Assembly (NCBI RefSeq): GCF_014250515.1
Contig: NZ_CP060202.1
Location: 2,911,001 to 2,975,000 of the forward strand
From: Hymenobacter sediminicola
GTDB taxonomy: Bacteria; Bacteroidota; Bacteroidia; Cytophagales; Hymenobacteraceae
DNA: 64,000 nt
Reading direction: 5' to 3'
The notes under the pieces: model-generated
What the model saw: only the letters and a program-made list of their open reading frames with translations
What the model was told of the DNA's origin: nothing
Databases searched by the model: none
In this document: positions 41,896 through 51,424 of the stretch, piece by piece
Layout: every line of letters begins with the position of its first letter
Numbering within the stretch: position 1 is the stretch's first letter
Position numbers and translations under genes: made by a program

Positions 41896-42528
41896 ATGAT
41901 TCTTCCCCTCGCCCCCACCGATCTGCTGCCCAAAGTCATTATGGGTGTCGACCCCGGCACGCAGATAATGGGCTATGCCGTGATTGAGGTGCAAGGCCAG
42001 CGCGTGCGCATGCTCCAGTACGACGTTATTGATATGCGCAAGCTGGGCACCAATCATGCCCTCAAGCTCAAGAAGATATTTGAGCGAATGACCGAGCTGA
42101 TTGACGAGTTTCTGCCCGATGAGCTGGCCATTGAAGCGCCGTTTTTTGGGGTGAACGTGCAGAGTATGCTCAAGCTAGGCCGGGCACAGGGCGTGGCTAT
42201 TGCCGCTTGCCTCGCCCGCCAGATTCCGTACGTGGAATACGCGCCGACCAAGGTAAAACAGTCGGTAACGGGCTCCGGCAACGCCACCAAGGAACAGGTG
42301 GCCCACATGCTACGCCAGACCCTGAAACTGCCACCCCTGGAAGAAGCGCCCAAATTTCTGGATGCCACCGATGCGCTGGCCGTGGCCATGTGCCACCATT
42401 ACCAGAAGGGCAACAACGTAAAAGCCGGCGGCAAAAGCTGGGGCAAGTTTCTGGCCGATAACCCCGGCAAGCTCGCCGCCACCACGACGGTCAAGAAGGC
42501 GCCGGCCCGCAAAAAACCCGCGGCCTGA
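41896..42528 (+). CDS. ruvC: Holliday junction endonuclease RuvC
   Basis: Resolves Holliday junctions during recombination and repair together with RuvAB. The start at 41896 (MILPLAPTDLLPKVIMGVDP) is preferred over 41824. Catalytic acids are in GVDPGTQIMGYA, ELAIEAPFFGVNVQS and KFLDATDALAVAMCHHYQKG. RuvC is usually about 160-190 residues; here about 210, with a Lys/Ala-rich C-terminal tail (TTTVKKAPARKKPAA). Confidence 0.95.
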   Translation: MILPLAPTDLLPKVIMGVDPGTQIMGYAVIEVQGQRVRMLQYDVIDMRKLGTNHALKLKKIFERMTELIDEFLPDELAIEAPFFGVNVQSMLKLGRAQGVAIAACLARQIPYVEYAPTKVKQSVTGSGNATKEQVAHMLRQTLKLPPLEEAPKFLDATDALAVAMCHHYQKGNNVKAGGKSWGKFLADNPGKLAATTTVKKAPARKKPAA

Positions 42529-42601
42529 CTCTCCTTGTCGGCCTGCGCTGTAGTCTGTTTCCCAAGAGTATCTTGTTGAGCAACTTCAGCTAGTTACTTC
42601 T

Positions 42602-42817
42602 ATGCAGCGCCGCCCTATCCGCTCTACCTCGCTCAAAGCCGTTGGCTACGACGAAGCCACCCAAACGCTGGAAATCGAATACCGCCACGGCGGGCTGGTG
42701 CGCTACACCGGCGTGCCCAACGCTATGTATCGGGCGCTGCTGGCAGTGCCGGGCAAGGCTATGTTTGTGGAGCAGGTAGTGGAGCGCGGCGGCTATGGGC
42801 GGGAGCAAGTGCGCTGA
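42602..42817 (+). CDS. KTSC-domain protein
   Basis: A 71-residue protein matching the KTSC domain: IRSTSLKAVGYDEATQTLEI, EYRHGGLVRYTGVPNAMYRA and a closing GKAMFVEQVVERG. KTSC proteins are small DNA- or RNA-associated domains of unknown function. Length, order and start agree with the family. Sits between ruvC and the LVIVD lipoprotein. Confidence 0.88.
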   Translation: MQRRPIRSTSLKAVGYDEATQTLEIEYRHGGLVRYTGVPNAMYRALLAVPGKAMFVEQVVERGGYGREQVR

Positions 42818-42958
42818 GTGTCTGGCACTATTATATCCGGTTGGTAAAATATTCTGATTGGATTGCAACTTCTACTCAGAATAGCGGCTCTGAGAGAAGG
42901 AGGCCAAACATTGTCTGGCTTCCCGACACTCATCTGCCACTTTTATCATCACCGGTGT

Positions 42959-44230
42959 ATGCTCAAAATCTTTACTTATCTGTCTGGCCTGTTACTGCTG
43001 CTGGGCACGCAGTCCTGCTCCAACGACGAGCCCCAACCCACTACCGCCTACTACGACGGCTACTGCCCGCAACTCATGGACCGTGCGGTGCTGGAGCAGT
43101 CGGTGGCGTCCCTGGCGGCCCGGCCCATGCACAACACCGGCAAAATCTACCTATATGGCCGCTACCTGTTCATCAATGAGCGGTACGAAGGCGTGCATAT
43201 CATTGACAACCAAAACCCGGCGCTGCCACGCATCATCGGCTTCATCCGGATTCCTGGCAACGTAGATATTGCGGTGAAAGGCAACCTGCTCTATGCCGAC
43301 AACGGGCCCGACTTGGTCACGATTGACATATCGAATCCGGCGGCCGTGCAGGTGCAGAGCCGAGTACGAGACGCCTTCCGTGAACTGCCGATGTCCGAAA
43401 TGGCCGGCATGCCTTCCGAATGCTTCCCCGAAAACCGTCCGGCTAACGCGGTGGTGGTAGGCTGGCAGAAAGTAAAGATTCCGTATACCATCAATCCGCG
43501 GCCAGGCACTTGGTGGGGAGGACCTGACGACCGGCTGACCTTCAATACCACGGCTACTGCGTCAGCGCCGGGAACCACCGGGAAAGGCGGCTCGCTGGCT
43601 CGCTTCGCCATTCTGGGCCAGACGCTCTACACAGTAGACGAGCAAAGCCTGCGGCCTTTCAGCCTGGGAAATCCGAACCAGCCGGCACCCGGCACAAAAA
43701 TTCAGCTGCAGTTTGGCGTCGAAACTATCTTCCCAAAAGACCATTATCTGTTCCTGGGTACGCAGCGCGGCATGTACATCTTCGACGCGGCCACGCCCCA
43801 GTCGCCGCGGCAAGTGGCGTATTACCAGCACGTAGTAAGCTGCGACCCAGTGGTGGTAGACAACCGCTATGCTTATGTGACCCTGCGCAACGGCCGCAAC
43901 TGTGGCGGCGGGTCCAATCAGCTCCAGGTGATAGATCTGAACAATATGAGCCAGCCGCGTCTGGCCCAGACGTACCCCATGAGCGGGCCACAGGGCTTGG
44001 GCGTAGATGGCAACCAGCTATTTGTCTGCGACAGTGACGGGCTGAGGGTGTTTGATACCAGCCAAGCCCCGGTGCTCACGCAGCAGCAATTCTTCCCGAT
44101 ACAGGTAGTAGATGTAATTCCGGATAGCGGCACGCTCATGGCCATTGGCGCTGCTGGCCTCTACCAGTATAACTACACCGGCACTACGCTGCAGCAACTG
44201 AGCCTGCTGCCCATTACGCCGCTGCCCTGA
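42959..44230 (+). CDS. LVIVD-repeat lipoprotein
   Basis: Start at 42959 gives a lipoprotein signal peptide with a lipobox Cys (MLKIFTYLSGLLLLLGTQSC). About 423 residues follow, with several LVIVD-type beta-propeller repeats: GVHIIDNQNPALPRIIGFIR, LVTIDISNPAAVQVQSRVRD and LQVIDLNNMSQPRLAQTYPM. Such proteins are surface-anchored propellers of unknown binding partner. The next gene starts within its stop codon (TGATG), so the two are coupled. Confidence 0.9.
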   Translation: MLKIFTYLSGLLLLLGTQSCSNDEPQPTTAYYDGYCPQLMDRAVLEQSVASLAARPMHNTGKIYLYGRYLFINERYEGVHIIDNQNPALPRIIGFIRIPGNVDIAVKGNLLYADNGPDLVTIDISNPAAVQVQSRVRDAFRELPMSEMAGMPSECFPENRPANAVVVGWQKVKIPYTINPRPGTWWGGPDDRLTFNTTATASAPGTTGKGGSLARFAILGQTLYTVDEQSLRPFSLGNPNQPAPGTKIQLQFGVETIFPKDHYLFLGTQRGMYIFDAATPQSPRQVAYYQHVVSCDPVVVDNRYAYVTLRNGRNCGGGSNQLQVIDLNNMSQPRLAQTYPMSGPQGLGVDGNQLFVCDSDGLRVFDTSQAPVLTQQQFFPIQVVDVIPDSGTLMAIGAAGLYQYNYTGTTLQQLSLLPITPLP

Positions 44231-44916
44231 TGCTGCTCTATCGTTGCCTTGTGCTTGGAGGCCTGCTGCTGCGGGTGGGTACAGCGGCGGCGCAGGAAAG
44301 CACTTTCCAGCTCAACCTGTTGCTGAAAGCAGCACCGCAACATGTGGTGGTAAGTGGCTACTGGCTGGAAGTGGAAAAGCGCTGGAATCAGCAGCCGCGC
44401 CATAGCTTCATCATCACGCCCCAGCTCTACACCGGCCCCACCGGGCAGCCCGATGTGGAGGCCGCCAGCCGCCGCATTGCCCGCAACGAATCGGTGCGGG
44501 GTGCCGGCCTGCAGGTGCAGCACCGCTGGTATATATGCGCAGCAGAAGCAGTCTACCCGGCCGGGTTGTACGTCAGCGCAGGGCCTGTTTTTCAGCACTT
44601 CGCCGTTTCGCGCGACGAGCAGGGCTGGACGGAGGTTGTAGACCCGACTGGCCTGCCGCGCTACGAATACCGCGACATCCGGCGTACCGAAACCATTAAC
44701 CGTTACGGTGCATCGGCGCAGCTGGGCTATCAGGCACCGCTGCCGCCGGGCCGGGTGTTTCTGGATCTGTACGCGGGTGTGGGGTGGCGCATGAGTCAGA
44801 GCAGCCACAGCCCAGACTCCGAAAGCGGCAGCCGCTACCAGTCCGGCCCTTCCGACTACGGCCATGCGGGTTTCTACGTCCCGGCCGGCTTCAAAATAGG
44901 CGTCGCGTTACGGTAA
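44230..44916 (+). CDS. Hypothetical outer-membrane beta-barrel-like protein
   Basis: A 228-residue protein with signal peptide (MLLYRCLVLGGLLLRVGTAA) and an alternating pattern typical of small beta-barrels (STFQLNLLLKAAPQHVVVSG, YLYTGPTG-type loops, GASAQLGYQAPLPPGRVFLD). It has no clear family. Start overlaps the LVIVD lipoprotein stop by one base, so they probably form a surface pair. Confidence 0.75.
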   Translation: MLLYRCLVLGGLLLRVGTAAAQESTFQLNLLLKAAPQHVVVSGYWLEVEKRWNQQPRHSFIITPQLYTGPTGQPDVEAASRRIARNESVRGAGLQVQHRWYICAAEAVYPAGLYVSAGPVFQHFAVSRDEQGWTEVVDPTGLPRYEYRDIRRTETINRYGASAQLGYQAPLPPGRVFLDLYAGVGWRMSQSSHSPDSESGSRYQSGPSDYGHAGFYVPAGFKIGVALR

Positions 44917-44942
44917 ACGTTGCCTTTGGCGTTTCCAAAGTA

Positions 44943-45005
44943 AAAGAGCCGTTCTAAAGACAGTAATCTGGTTTTAGTCAGATACTGTCTTCCGAACGGC
45001 TCTTT
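44943..45005. terminator. Long bidirectional terminator
   Basis: AAAGAGCCGTTC (44943-44954) pairs with GAACGGCTCTTT (44994-45005), and inner AAGACAGT/ACTGTCTT arms extend the stem. It lies between the converging outer-membrane gene and phzF-like gene. Confidence 0.85.
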
Positions 45006-45041
45006 ACATTTCGTCTTGATTGGGCTTTGCTTTCAGGTGTT

Positions 45042-45836
45042 TCACACCTCAATTTCTCCGCGCAGATACGTTACGGCGTAGCCGCTGATGTGCACCCGCT
45101 CTTCCAGCAGCTCACACCACAACTCCCCGCCTCGCGCCGATACCTGCCGGGCTTTGAGCGTGGTTTTGCCCAGCCGTGCGGCCCAATACGGGATGAGCGT
45201 GGTATGCGCTGAGCCGGTAACCGGGTCTTCGGGCACGCCCACCCGCGGACCGAAAAAGCGCGACACGAAGTCGGTTTCCGGATCGGCGGCGGGGGCCGTG
45301 GCAATGATGCCGCGGTATTCTATCTGAGCCAGCCGCGCTTGGTCGGGGCGCAAAGCACGCACTTCGGCTTCGGAGTTGAACACGGCTATCAGGTCGGGGC
45401 CAGCCAGCACGTGCAGCGGCGTGGCCCGCAGGCCGTCGGCGAGGCCATCGGGGTGGCCCGCGAGAGGCTGAGGCGGCCGGCTGGGGAAGTCCAGGGTGAG
45501 GCGGCCGTCAGTTTCGCGCAGCACCCGGAGCGGGCCGCTCTGCGAATGAAACACTATTTCCTCGCCCTGAAACCCCAGATGCTGGTGCAACACGTGCGCG
45601 GATGCCAGCGTGGCGTGTCCGCATAGCTCCACTTCCACTGCCGGCGTAAACCACCGGATTTCGTACTCGTGGCCCTGCCTGGGCACGAAGAAGGCAGTTT
45701 CGGCAAGGTTGTTTTCGGCGGCAATGGCCTGCATGGTTTCGGCGGGCAGCCATTCGCTTAAAGGACACACAGCGGCCGGGTTGCCGGCAAAAGGCCGGGC
45801 CGAAAAAGCATCGACCTGATAGATAGGAAGGGTCAT
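45042..45836 (-). CDS. PhzF-family isomerase
   Basis: A PhzF-like (diaminopimelate-epimerase fold) isomerase. Start at 45836 (MTLPIYQVDAFSARPFAGNP) is preferred; the longer frame to 45917 adds a non-conserved leader. Signatures: GNPAAVCPL, EAAENNLAETAFFV (catalytic Glu) and WFTPAVEVELCGHATLASAH. About 265 residues is typical. Substrate unknown; no phenazine genes are present. Confidence 0.93.
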   Translation of the reverse strand: MTLPIYQVDAFSARPFAGNPAAVCPLSEWLPAETMQAIAAENNLAETAFFVPRQGHEYEIRWFTPAVEVELCGHATLASAHVLHQHLGFQGEEIVFHSQSGPLRVLRETDGRLTLDFPSRPPQPLAGHPDGLADGLRATPLHVLAGPDLIAVFNSEAEVRALRPDQARLAQIEYRGIIATAPAADPETDFVSRFFGPRVGVPEDPVTGSAHTTLIPYWAARLGKTTLKARQVSARGGELWCELLEERVHISGYAVTYLRGEIEV

Positions 45837-45950
45837 GGCGTAGAGCAGGTGAGTGGAATAGTGGGCTGAATCTACAGATTGCCGGCCGGAGTGGCGAAGG
45901 GCGTGCTTTTCCGCCATCCTCTGGTCACTCGGGACAGTAGAGGAAGAACA

Positions 45951-47213
45951 TTATTCTGAATCCTGCACTTCTCCCCCTATCACTACTTGCTGCACTGGGT
46001 TTTCGCCCAGCCAGTACGGAATTTCCTCGTAGTCCTGCACATCAAGGATGAGCAGGTCGGCGCGCTTGCCGGGCTCTAGGCTGCCGATTTCGGTTTGCAG
46101 GTTGAGAGCCCAAGCCGCATTAAGCGTGGCTGCCGCCAAGGCTTCTTTGGGAGTGAGGCCCATTTTGAGGCAGGCTACTGACAGGGCTAGCCACAGGTTT
46201 TTGCTGGGACAGGAACCGGGGTTGAAATCGGTGCTAATGGCAACGGGGACACCCGCCTTGATGAGGCGGCGTCCGGGCGCGTACACCTCCTGGCGCAGAA
46301 ACAGCGGCACCAGCGGCAGCAGTACTACCACCGTCCGGCCGTTGGCTGCAATACGCGCCGCATCGGCCTCGCTGAGGTAGTCGCAATGATCCACGCTGAT
46401 GGCGCCCAGCGTAGCGGCCATAGCCGCGCCGCCCAAGTCATGGAGTTGCTCGGCATGTATTTTCAGCTGGAACCCCTGCTCGCGAGCTTGCTCCAGAAAC
46501 TGCCGCGACTCCTTCACACTGAATGCGCCTTCCTCACAGAAGATATCCACGAAGGGGACTTCCGCTGGGTCGAGTTGCGGCAGCACTTCATTGGCCAGCA
46601 TTTGCAGATACTCGGCGGGGCGGCCTTTGTACTCGGGGCCAGGCACGTGCGCCCCCAGAAACGTGGGCACCACCCGCGCCGGCTGCTGCCGGCCGGCCTC
46701 CTGCGCCACCCGCACCAGCCGCAGCTCCGTCTCGGCATCCAAGCCGTAGCCGCTTTTGGCTTCCACTGTCGTGATGCCATAGCGCCGGAAGCCTGCCAGA
46801 TGGTGCAGCGCGTTGGCGAGCAACTCCGCCTCAGAGGCGGCGCGCGTAGCACGTACGGTGCTCAAGATGCCGCCGCCACTGGCCAGAATATCCAGATACG
46901 ACTCGCCCTGCAGCTTCCGCTGGAACTCATGGGCTCTGTTGCCGCCAAATACCAGATGCGTATGGCACTCTACCAGCCCCGGCATTACCACGCGCCCGCC
47001 CGCATCGAGCACGCGCGTGCCGGGCCCTATCTGGGCGGCGTCCAACTCCGCCATAGGCCCTAGCGCCACGATTCGGTCATGCGCGCAGGCCACATAGGCA
47101 TCGGTCAGCACCTGCCAGTCGTGCAGAGCAGTGCCGGTAAGCGGCTGGCCGGTGGCAGCCCCGCTCAGCGTGAGTAACTGGCCACAATTGCGAATAAGAA
47201 GCGTGTAAGGCAT
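45951..47213 (-). CDS. hutI: Imidazolonepropionase
   Basis: Third enzyme of histidine degradation: opens imidazolone-5-propionate to formiminoglutamate. The 420-residue amidohydrolase has the metal site VECHTHLVFGGNRAHEF, SGYGLDAETELRLV, KIHAEQLHDLGGAAMA and SVDHCDYLS, and DFNPGSCPSKNL. The other hut genes are not in the window. The AT-rich leader region on the right (47214-47492) is shared with a divergent T9SS-protein gene. Confidence 0.94.
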   Translation of the reverse strand: MPYTLLIRNCGQLLTLSGAATGQPLTGTALHDWQVLTDAYVACAHDRIVALGPMAELDAAQIGPGTRVLDAGGRVVMPGLVECHTHLVFGGNRAHEFQRKLQGESYLDILASGGGILSTVRATRAASEAELLANALHHLAGFRRYGITTVEAKSGYGLDAETELRLVRVAQEAGRQQPARVVPTFLGAHVPGPEYKGRPAEYLQMLANEVLPQLDPAEVPFVDIFCEEGAFSVKESRQFLEQAREQGFQLKIHAEQLHDLGGAAMAATLGAISVDHCDYLSEADAARIAANGRTVVVLLPLVPLFLRQEVYAPGRRLIKAGVPVAISTDFNPGSCPSKNLWLALSVACLKMGLTPKEALAAATLNAAWALNLQTEIGSLEPGKRADLLILDVQDYEEIPYWLGENPVQQVVIGGEVQDSE

Positions 47214-47370
47214 AGAAGGCAGGAAAAAAAGAGAGCGGGAAGCTGATGCCGCAAAGATGCAGATAAGCTTGCCGTGAGGCTACTTCTGCCTTCAGATACG
47301 CGAACAATGGGAGGTCATATTTTTTTCTTTGTATATCTGCATTATCCAATGATACACAGCACTATATATA

Positions 47371-47378
47371 CAAATTTA
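47371..47378 (-). promoter_or_regulatory. Possible -7 box toward hutI
   Basis: On the minus strand TAAATTTG matches TAnnTTTG inside the AT-rich divergent spacer, 158 bases before hutI. No TTG -33 element is evident, so this is weak. Confidence 0.25.
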
Positions 47379-47492
47379 TCCCGTATCTTTTATATACCCA
47401 TTTTGAGAGAATACGAGTAAACGGCTTCACATTGAGGGCAGCACCGTGTGCTGCTCTTCTCAATCAACCAGTCACTTTTACCCCGTACTGTC

Positions 47493-49091
47493 ATGCTTCC
47501 CGGAATGAGAAAAACTCTACTCGCGTTTCTTCTGCTTGCCTGTGGCCATGACCTGCTGGCCCAGCTCCCTACCAACAGTTTTGCCGTGACGTCGGCGTGC
47601 CCGGCCAGCGCGGGCAACCCGTCGGTGCTGCAACAGGTGAATACCGACGGCTCGCTCACGCCCATTGGTACCGTAACGGATGGGACTACCCCAATTATTC
47701 TAAACGCGCTAGGCTCCGACGATAACAACCTGAGCGTTGTGTATGGCCTGAATGTGCAGCAGCCGATTACGGTAAGCAACATCAATACGCCGCCCAACCT
47801 CTACCGCGTAGACCTGGCCACGGCGCAGGCTACCAACTTGGGCGCCGTGACGCCACCCGCTTCGCCCGGCGACGTGACGACCCCGACGCAGTCCGGCGAA
47901 TCGGGCTTCTATGATGCCCGGCTCACGCTGAATTTCATTGGTGACGGCGACGCCAATTCGAACTATTATGTAGCTGGCGCTACGTTCCGGGTGTTCTACG
48001 TGTTCGATTTGTCCTTCCCGTTTCCGTTTTTGCGGCCGGTGCGCGTTTCTGATTTGCGCCTGTATGTAGGCGTAATTCCGCTGGCAACCTTCCCGGCCAC
48101 GCCCCCCACCTGGAACCGGCTCGATACTTCCGATCCGGCTACGGCAGCTGTTATTGCTGGCTATCAGGCCGAGGTACAGGCTTTTCTGACCAGCAACGGT
48201 GCTCTGCCCGTACCAGAAGGCGGCATTCAGGATTGGGTGTTCGATGTCCGTTCAGGCAACCTGATCAGCTACCTCGGGAAGGACGATAAATTTATCACCA
48301 TCAGCACACCGGCTACCAACCCAGTTGGGATTACTACCCAGCCGGCTTCTCCCATTCCAACGCAGCAGAATATTGGGTCGATGTTTACGGACCGCGACGG
48401 CAACATCTATGCTGTCGACGCGGACGGCGGCACCATCTATAAGATTGACCGGCTGACAGGCAATTATTCAGGCAGTTCCTATGGCGCGGCTTTCGGTTGC
48501 TCACGCGGCGATGCAGTGAGCCTGCCCGGCGCCCTGCCCCTACCGGTTAAGCTGAAAAGTTTCTCAGCCAAAGCCAGTAACGGGTCGGTCCGCATCAACT
48601 GGGCAACGGCTAGCGAGGAGCACGCCGAATCCTTTCTGATTCAGCGCAGCCGCACTGGCACCGACTGGCAGACAGTGCAGACCGTGAAGGCCGGCAACCG
48701 CCCGGCCGGCCAGAGCTACAGTGCACTGGATTCTGCCCCATTGGCCGGCCAGTCGTATTACCGGCTGGGCATGCGCGACACGGATGGTAGCACCGCCTAC
48801 TCGCCCGCACAGGCCGTTTCTCTGACCGATAAGCTGGTGGTTCAGACCTTCCCGAACCCTGCCACCGGCCGCTTTACCGTACTCCTTTCCGCGGCCAGCG
48901 ACGCGGGCACCAGTGTTGAACTACTTACCCCAACGGGCCAGTTGGTGCGGCGCTTTCAGCCGGAAGCCGGCACTACTTCCTTCCCGTTTGATGCCCTGGG
49001 ACTTCCCGATGGCCTCTACTACCTGCGTGTAAAGCAGACCGGAAGCATGCAGACAGTTCCGATAGTGCTGGTGCCGGAGAGCAGCCGATAA
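47493..49091 (+). CDS. Secreted T9SS-sorted hypothetical protein
   Basis: A surface protein exported through Sec and T9SS. ATG at 47493 or 47505 gives a signal peptide (MRKTLLAFLLLACGHDLLAQ). The middle contains beta-propeller-like VDADGGTIYKIDRLTGNYSG and a fibronectin-like segment (RINWATASEEHAESFLIQRS). The C-terminal T9SS sorting domain is clear: VVQTFPNPATGRFTVLLSAA and DGLYYLRVKQ. Function is otherwise unknown. Confidence 0.85.
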   Translation: MLPGMRKTLLAFLLLACGHDLLAQLPTNSFAVTSACPASAGNPSVLQQVNTDGSLTPIGTVTDGTTPIILNALGSDDNNLSVVYGLNVQQPITVSNINTPPNLYRVDLATAQATNLGAVTPPASPGDVTTPTQSGESGFYDARLTLNFIGDGDANSNYYVAGATFRVFYVFDLSFPFPFLRPVRVSDLRLYVGVIPLATFPATPPTWNRLDTSDPATAAVIAGYQAEVQAFLTSNGALPVPEGGIQDWVFDVRSGNLISYLGKDDKFITISTPATNPVGITTQPASPIPTQQNIGSMFTDRDGNIYAVDADGGTIYKIDRLTGNYSGSSYGAAFGCSRGDAVSLPGALPLPVKLKSFSAKASNGSVRINWATASEEHAESFLIQRSRTGTDWQTVQTVKAGNRPAGQSYSALDSAPLAGQSYYRLGMRDTDGSTAYSPAQAVSLTDKLVVQTFPNPATGRFTVLLSAASDAGTSVELLTPTGQLVRRFQPEAGTTSFPFDALGLPDGLYYLRVKQTGSMQTVPIVLVPESSR

Positions 49092-49192
49092 GACAAGATT
49101 CGAGCTTTACGAACAATGCCTGTGGCGTTTGCTACAGGCATTTTCGTGTGTAGCGGCCAACCCTACTTGGCTGCCAGCAGTTAACTATACTG

Positions 49193-49708
49193 ATGCTCCA
49201 TTCTACCCCACTTATTCTTACGCTGGCCCTAGATGCCAGTTCCCAGCTTTTTTTCAACGAGTTGCGGCAGCGCCACTTTCCGCCGGAGCGCAATTTCTTA
49301 CAGGCGCACCTCACGCTGTTTCATCACCTGCCCGGCTCCCAGCATGATACGCTCTGCACCCAAATAGAATCCCTGACCGCACGCACAGAGCCGCTGCCGC
49401 TGACTGTAACCGGGGTGCGGTTTCTGGGGCGCGGTGTGGCGTATACGCTCGAAAACCAGCAACTGCGCGCCTTGCACAAGGAACTGCAGGCTATCTGGCA
49501 ACCCGACTTGACTCCCCAGGATCTGCAGAAGCTACAGCCACATGTTACGGTCCAGAACAAAGTAGAGCCAGTGGTAGCCCGCACGCTGCACCGGGAGCTT
49601 TCGGAAGACTTCCAGCCATTTGAGGCTACCGGAACGGGGCTGCAGCTGTGGGCCTACCGCGGCGGACCCTGGGAATCTTTGCAGACATTTCCTTTCCAAG
49701 GAGTGTAG
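49193..49708 (+). CDS. 2'-5' RNA ligase-family (2H phosphoesterase) protein
   Basis: A 171-residue cytoplasmic protein of the 2H phosphoesterase superfamily. Both H-x-T/S motifs are present: QAHLTLFHHLPG and LQPHVTVQNKVEP. Such proteins hydrolyse cyclic phosphates or join RNA ends. Length and motif spacing are typical. It converges on the aldehyde dehydrogenase gene. Confidence 0.88.
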   Translation: MLHSTPLILTLALDASSQLFFNELRQRHFPPERNFLQAHLTLFHHLPGSQHDTLCTQIESLTARTEPLPLTVTGVRFLGRGVAYTLENQQLRALHKELQAIWQPDLTPQDLQKLQPHVTVQNKVEPVVARTLHRELSEDFQPFEATGTGLQLWAYRGGPWESLQTFPFQGV

Positions 49709-49734
49709 CGCAGGCAGAAACATACAGCACACAA

Positions 49735-49778
49735 CAGCGCCCCAATCGGACCGGAATTTTCGGCCAATTGGGGCGCTG
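49735..49778. terminator. Hairpin between converging genes
   Basis: CAGCGCCCCAAT (49735-49746) and ATTGGGGCGCTG (49767-49778) form a perfect 12-bp stem between the 2H protein and the aldehyde dehydrogenase. There is no long T run, so it is a moderate call. Confidence 0.6.
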
Positions 49779-49802
49779 CTGTGTAGTATCGACTGTTTCG
49801 GG

Positions 49803-51341
49803 CTAGATTTTCTCCGGCAGCAGAATAGCGTCTTCGTAGTTGCCCAGCACCGGCTTGTCGCCTTCCGTCACGGCTTCTACCAGCAGCGCACCACCCACGA
49901 AAGCGCCTTTCCACGACTCACCGAGGCCACCGAACACCTCTTCCCGGTCGCCGCGCGAACGGAGCTTGTTGATGCCCATCTTAAAGGCGCGGACTTCCTT
50001 GGCGGTGCGCTTGGCCCACTTCTCGTCGTCGGAGGCCAGGGCACCCACCAAGGCCCCGTTGCTGATATTCATTTCGCCCACCAATTCCTCTACCCTGTCT
50101 ACCAGCACAATGCTGTCGATGGGGCCAAACGGCTCTTTGAAGTATAGCTCGCTCTGGCGGGGCAGATTTACAAGGGCACGGGGCGCGCGGTACGCCGAGC
50201 GGTCCTGACCGGGCAGAAACAGGCTGTCGTCGAGCTTGCCTTCGAAGATGGGCGTGGCGCCGGTTTTCAGCGCATCAGCATAGAGACGGTCCAGGTCCTC
50301 GGCCTGGGCTTTGTTGATGACCGGGCCAAACGCCAGGTCCGGTAGCTTGTCGTCGGCGCTGTCTACGAGCGTGGGGTTACCCACTTTCAGGCTTTTGATG
50401 GTGTTCCAGTAGGTTTCCACGAACTGCGGGAACAACCGGCGCTCCACCACGAAGCGCACGTAGGCCGTGCAGCGCTGCTTGCCGTAGTCGTAGCCCTTCT
50501 TGAGCTGGTCAGAAAGGCCATCCCAGTCACTGAAATTCCATACACCGTAGGTGTTCACGCCTTCCATTTCCAGCATGTAGCGCTTGTGCTCCGAACTAAG
50601 CGCGTCGGCAATGTTGCGGCCGTTGTAGCGTCCACCCACGAAGCTGAGGCAATCTACGGCGTCATTTTTCACCAGCACGTCGCTCAGCTCGCCGCCCGAG
50701 CCGCTCACGAGCGTCACGGGCAGGCCGCAGCGGCGCGCAATGGCAAACGTCAGGCTCAAAGAGATGAAGCCGCCATCAGTCGGCGTTTTGGCGATGACCG
50801 AGTTGCCGCACAGTGCCTGCACCAGCACCGCGTGCAGCAGCACCGACATGGGGTAGTTCCAGGAGGCAATGTTGCTCACTAGGCCCAGCGGCTTGCGGTT
50901 GCCCAGCATGCCTTCGATGTTATCGACGTACCACTGCACGCCTTCAATGGCGCGGTCAATGTCAGTAAAGCCCAGCTTATAGGTTTTGCCGATTTCCCAC
51001 ATGATAAGCTTGCCGGTCAGCTCTACCTGCTGGCGCAGCTGGTCGAGGCAGTCCTGCACCCGGCGCTTGCGCTCATCCAGGTCTACTTTGGCCCATTCGG
51101 CGGCTTCCTTCTTGGCGGCCTGCACGGCGCGCAGCGCGGTAGCATGGTCGAGCATGGGCAGACTGCCGAGTTCGGTGCCATCAATGGGCGACGTGAACGG
51201 GCGGGGCTTGCCAGGCTCCTGCCAGCGGCCTTCCAGCAGGTTCAGAAACTGACCATCTTGGCCGAAAACTTCCGGCGTTACGGCTTTCATCTGGCTCAGC
51301 AAGCTGCTGAACTCGACCTGGGGCGAAATGATTTTAGGCAT
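49803..51341 (-). CDS. Aldehyde dehydrogenase family protein
   Basis: An NAD(P)-dependent aldehyde oxidiser at the end of the uronate block. Start at 51341 (MPKIISPQVEFSSLLSQMKA); the listed 75-residue extension is not family-like. Of 512 residues, the Glu general base is in LEMEGVNTYG and the catalytic Cys in YGKQRCTAYVRFVVERRLF, with a family-normal NAD site (ASWNYPMSVLLHAVLVQALC). The active-site surroundings diverge from common ALDHs, so the substrate is uncertain. It may act on aldehydes from uronate breakdown. Confidence 0.85.
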   Translation of the reverse strand: MPKIISPQVEFSSLLSQMKAVTPEVFGQDGQFLNLLEGRWQEPGKPRPFTSPIDGTELGSLPMLDHATALRAVQAAKKEAAEWAKVDLDERKRRVQDCLDQLRQQVELTGKLIMWEIGKTYKLGFTDIDRAIEGVQWYVDNIEGMLGNRKPLGLVSNIASWNYPMSVLLHAVLVQALCGNSVIAKTPTDGGFISLSLTFAIARRCGLPVTLVSGSGGELSDVLVKNDAVDCLSFVGGRYNGRNIADALSSEHKRYMLEMEGVNTYGVWNFSDWDGLSDQLKKGYDYGKQRCTAYVRFVVERRLFPQFVETYWNTIKSLKVGNPTLVDSADDKLPDLAFGPVINKAQAEDLDRLYADALKTGATPIFEGKLDDSLFLPGQDRSAYRAPRALVNLPRQSELYFKEPFGPIDSIVLVDRVEELVGEMNISNGALVGALASDDEKWAKRTAKEVRAFKMGINKLRSRGDREEVFGGLGESWKGAFVGGALLVEAVTEGDKPVLGNYEDAILLPEKI

Positions 51342-51424
51342 AAGCGAAGAGAAGCCGTGTGGTGGTAGTGATGAAGGAGTACGAATGCTCCTAAAAGTAG
51401 GTGGTGAAGAAGTTGTTTCGGAGG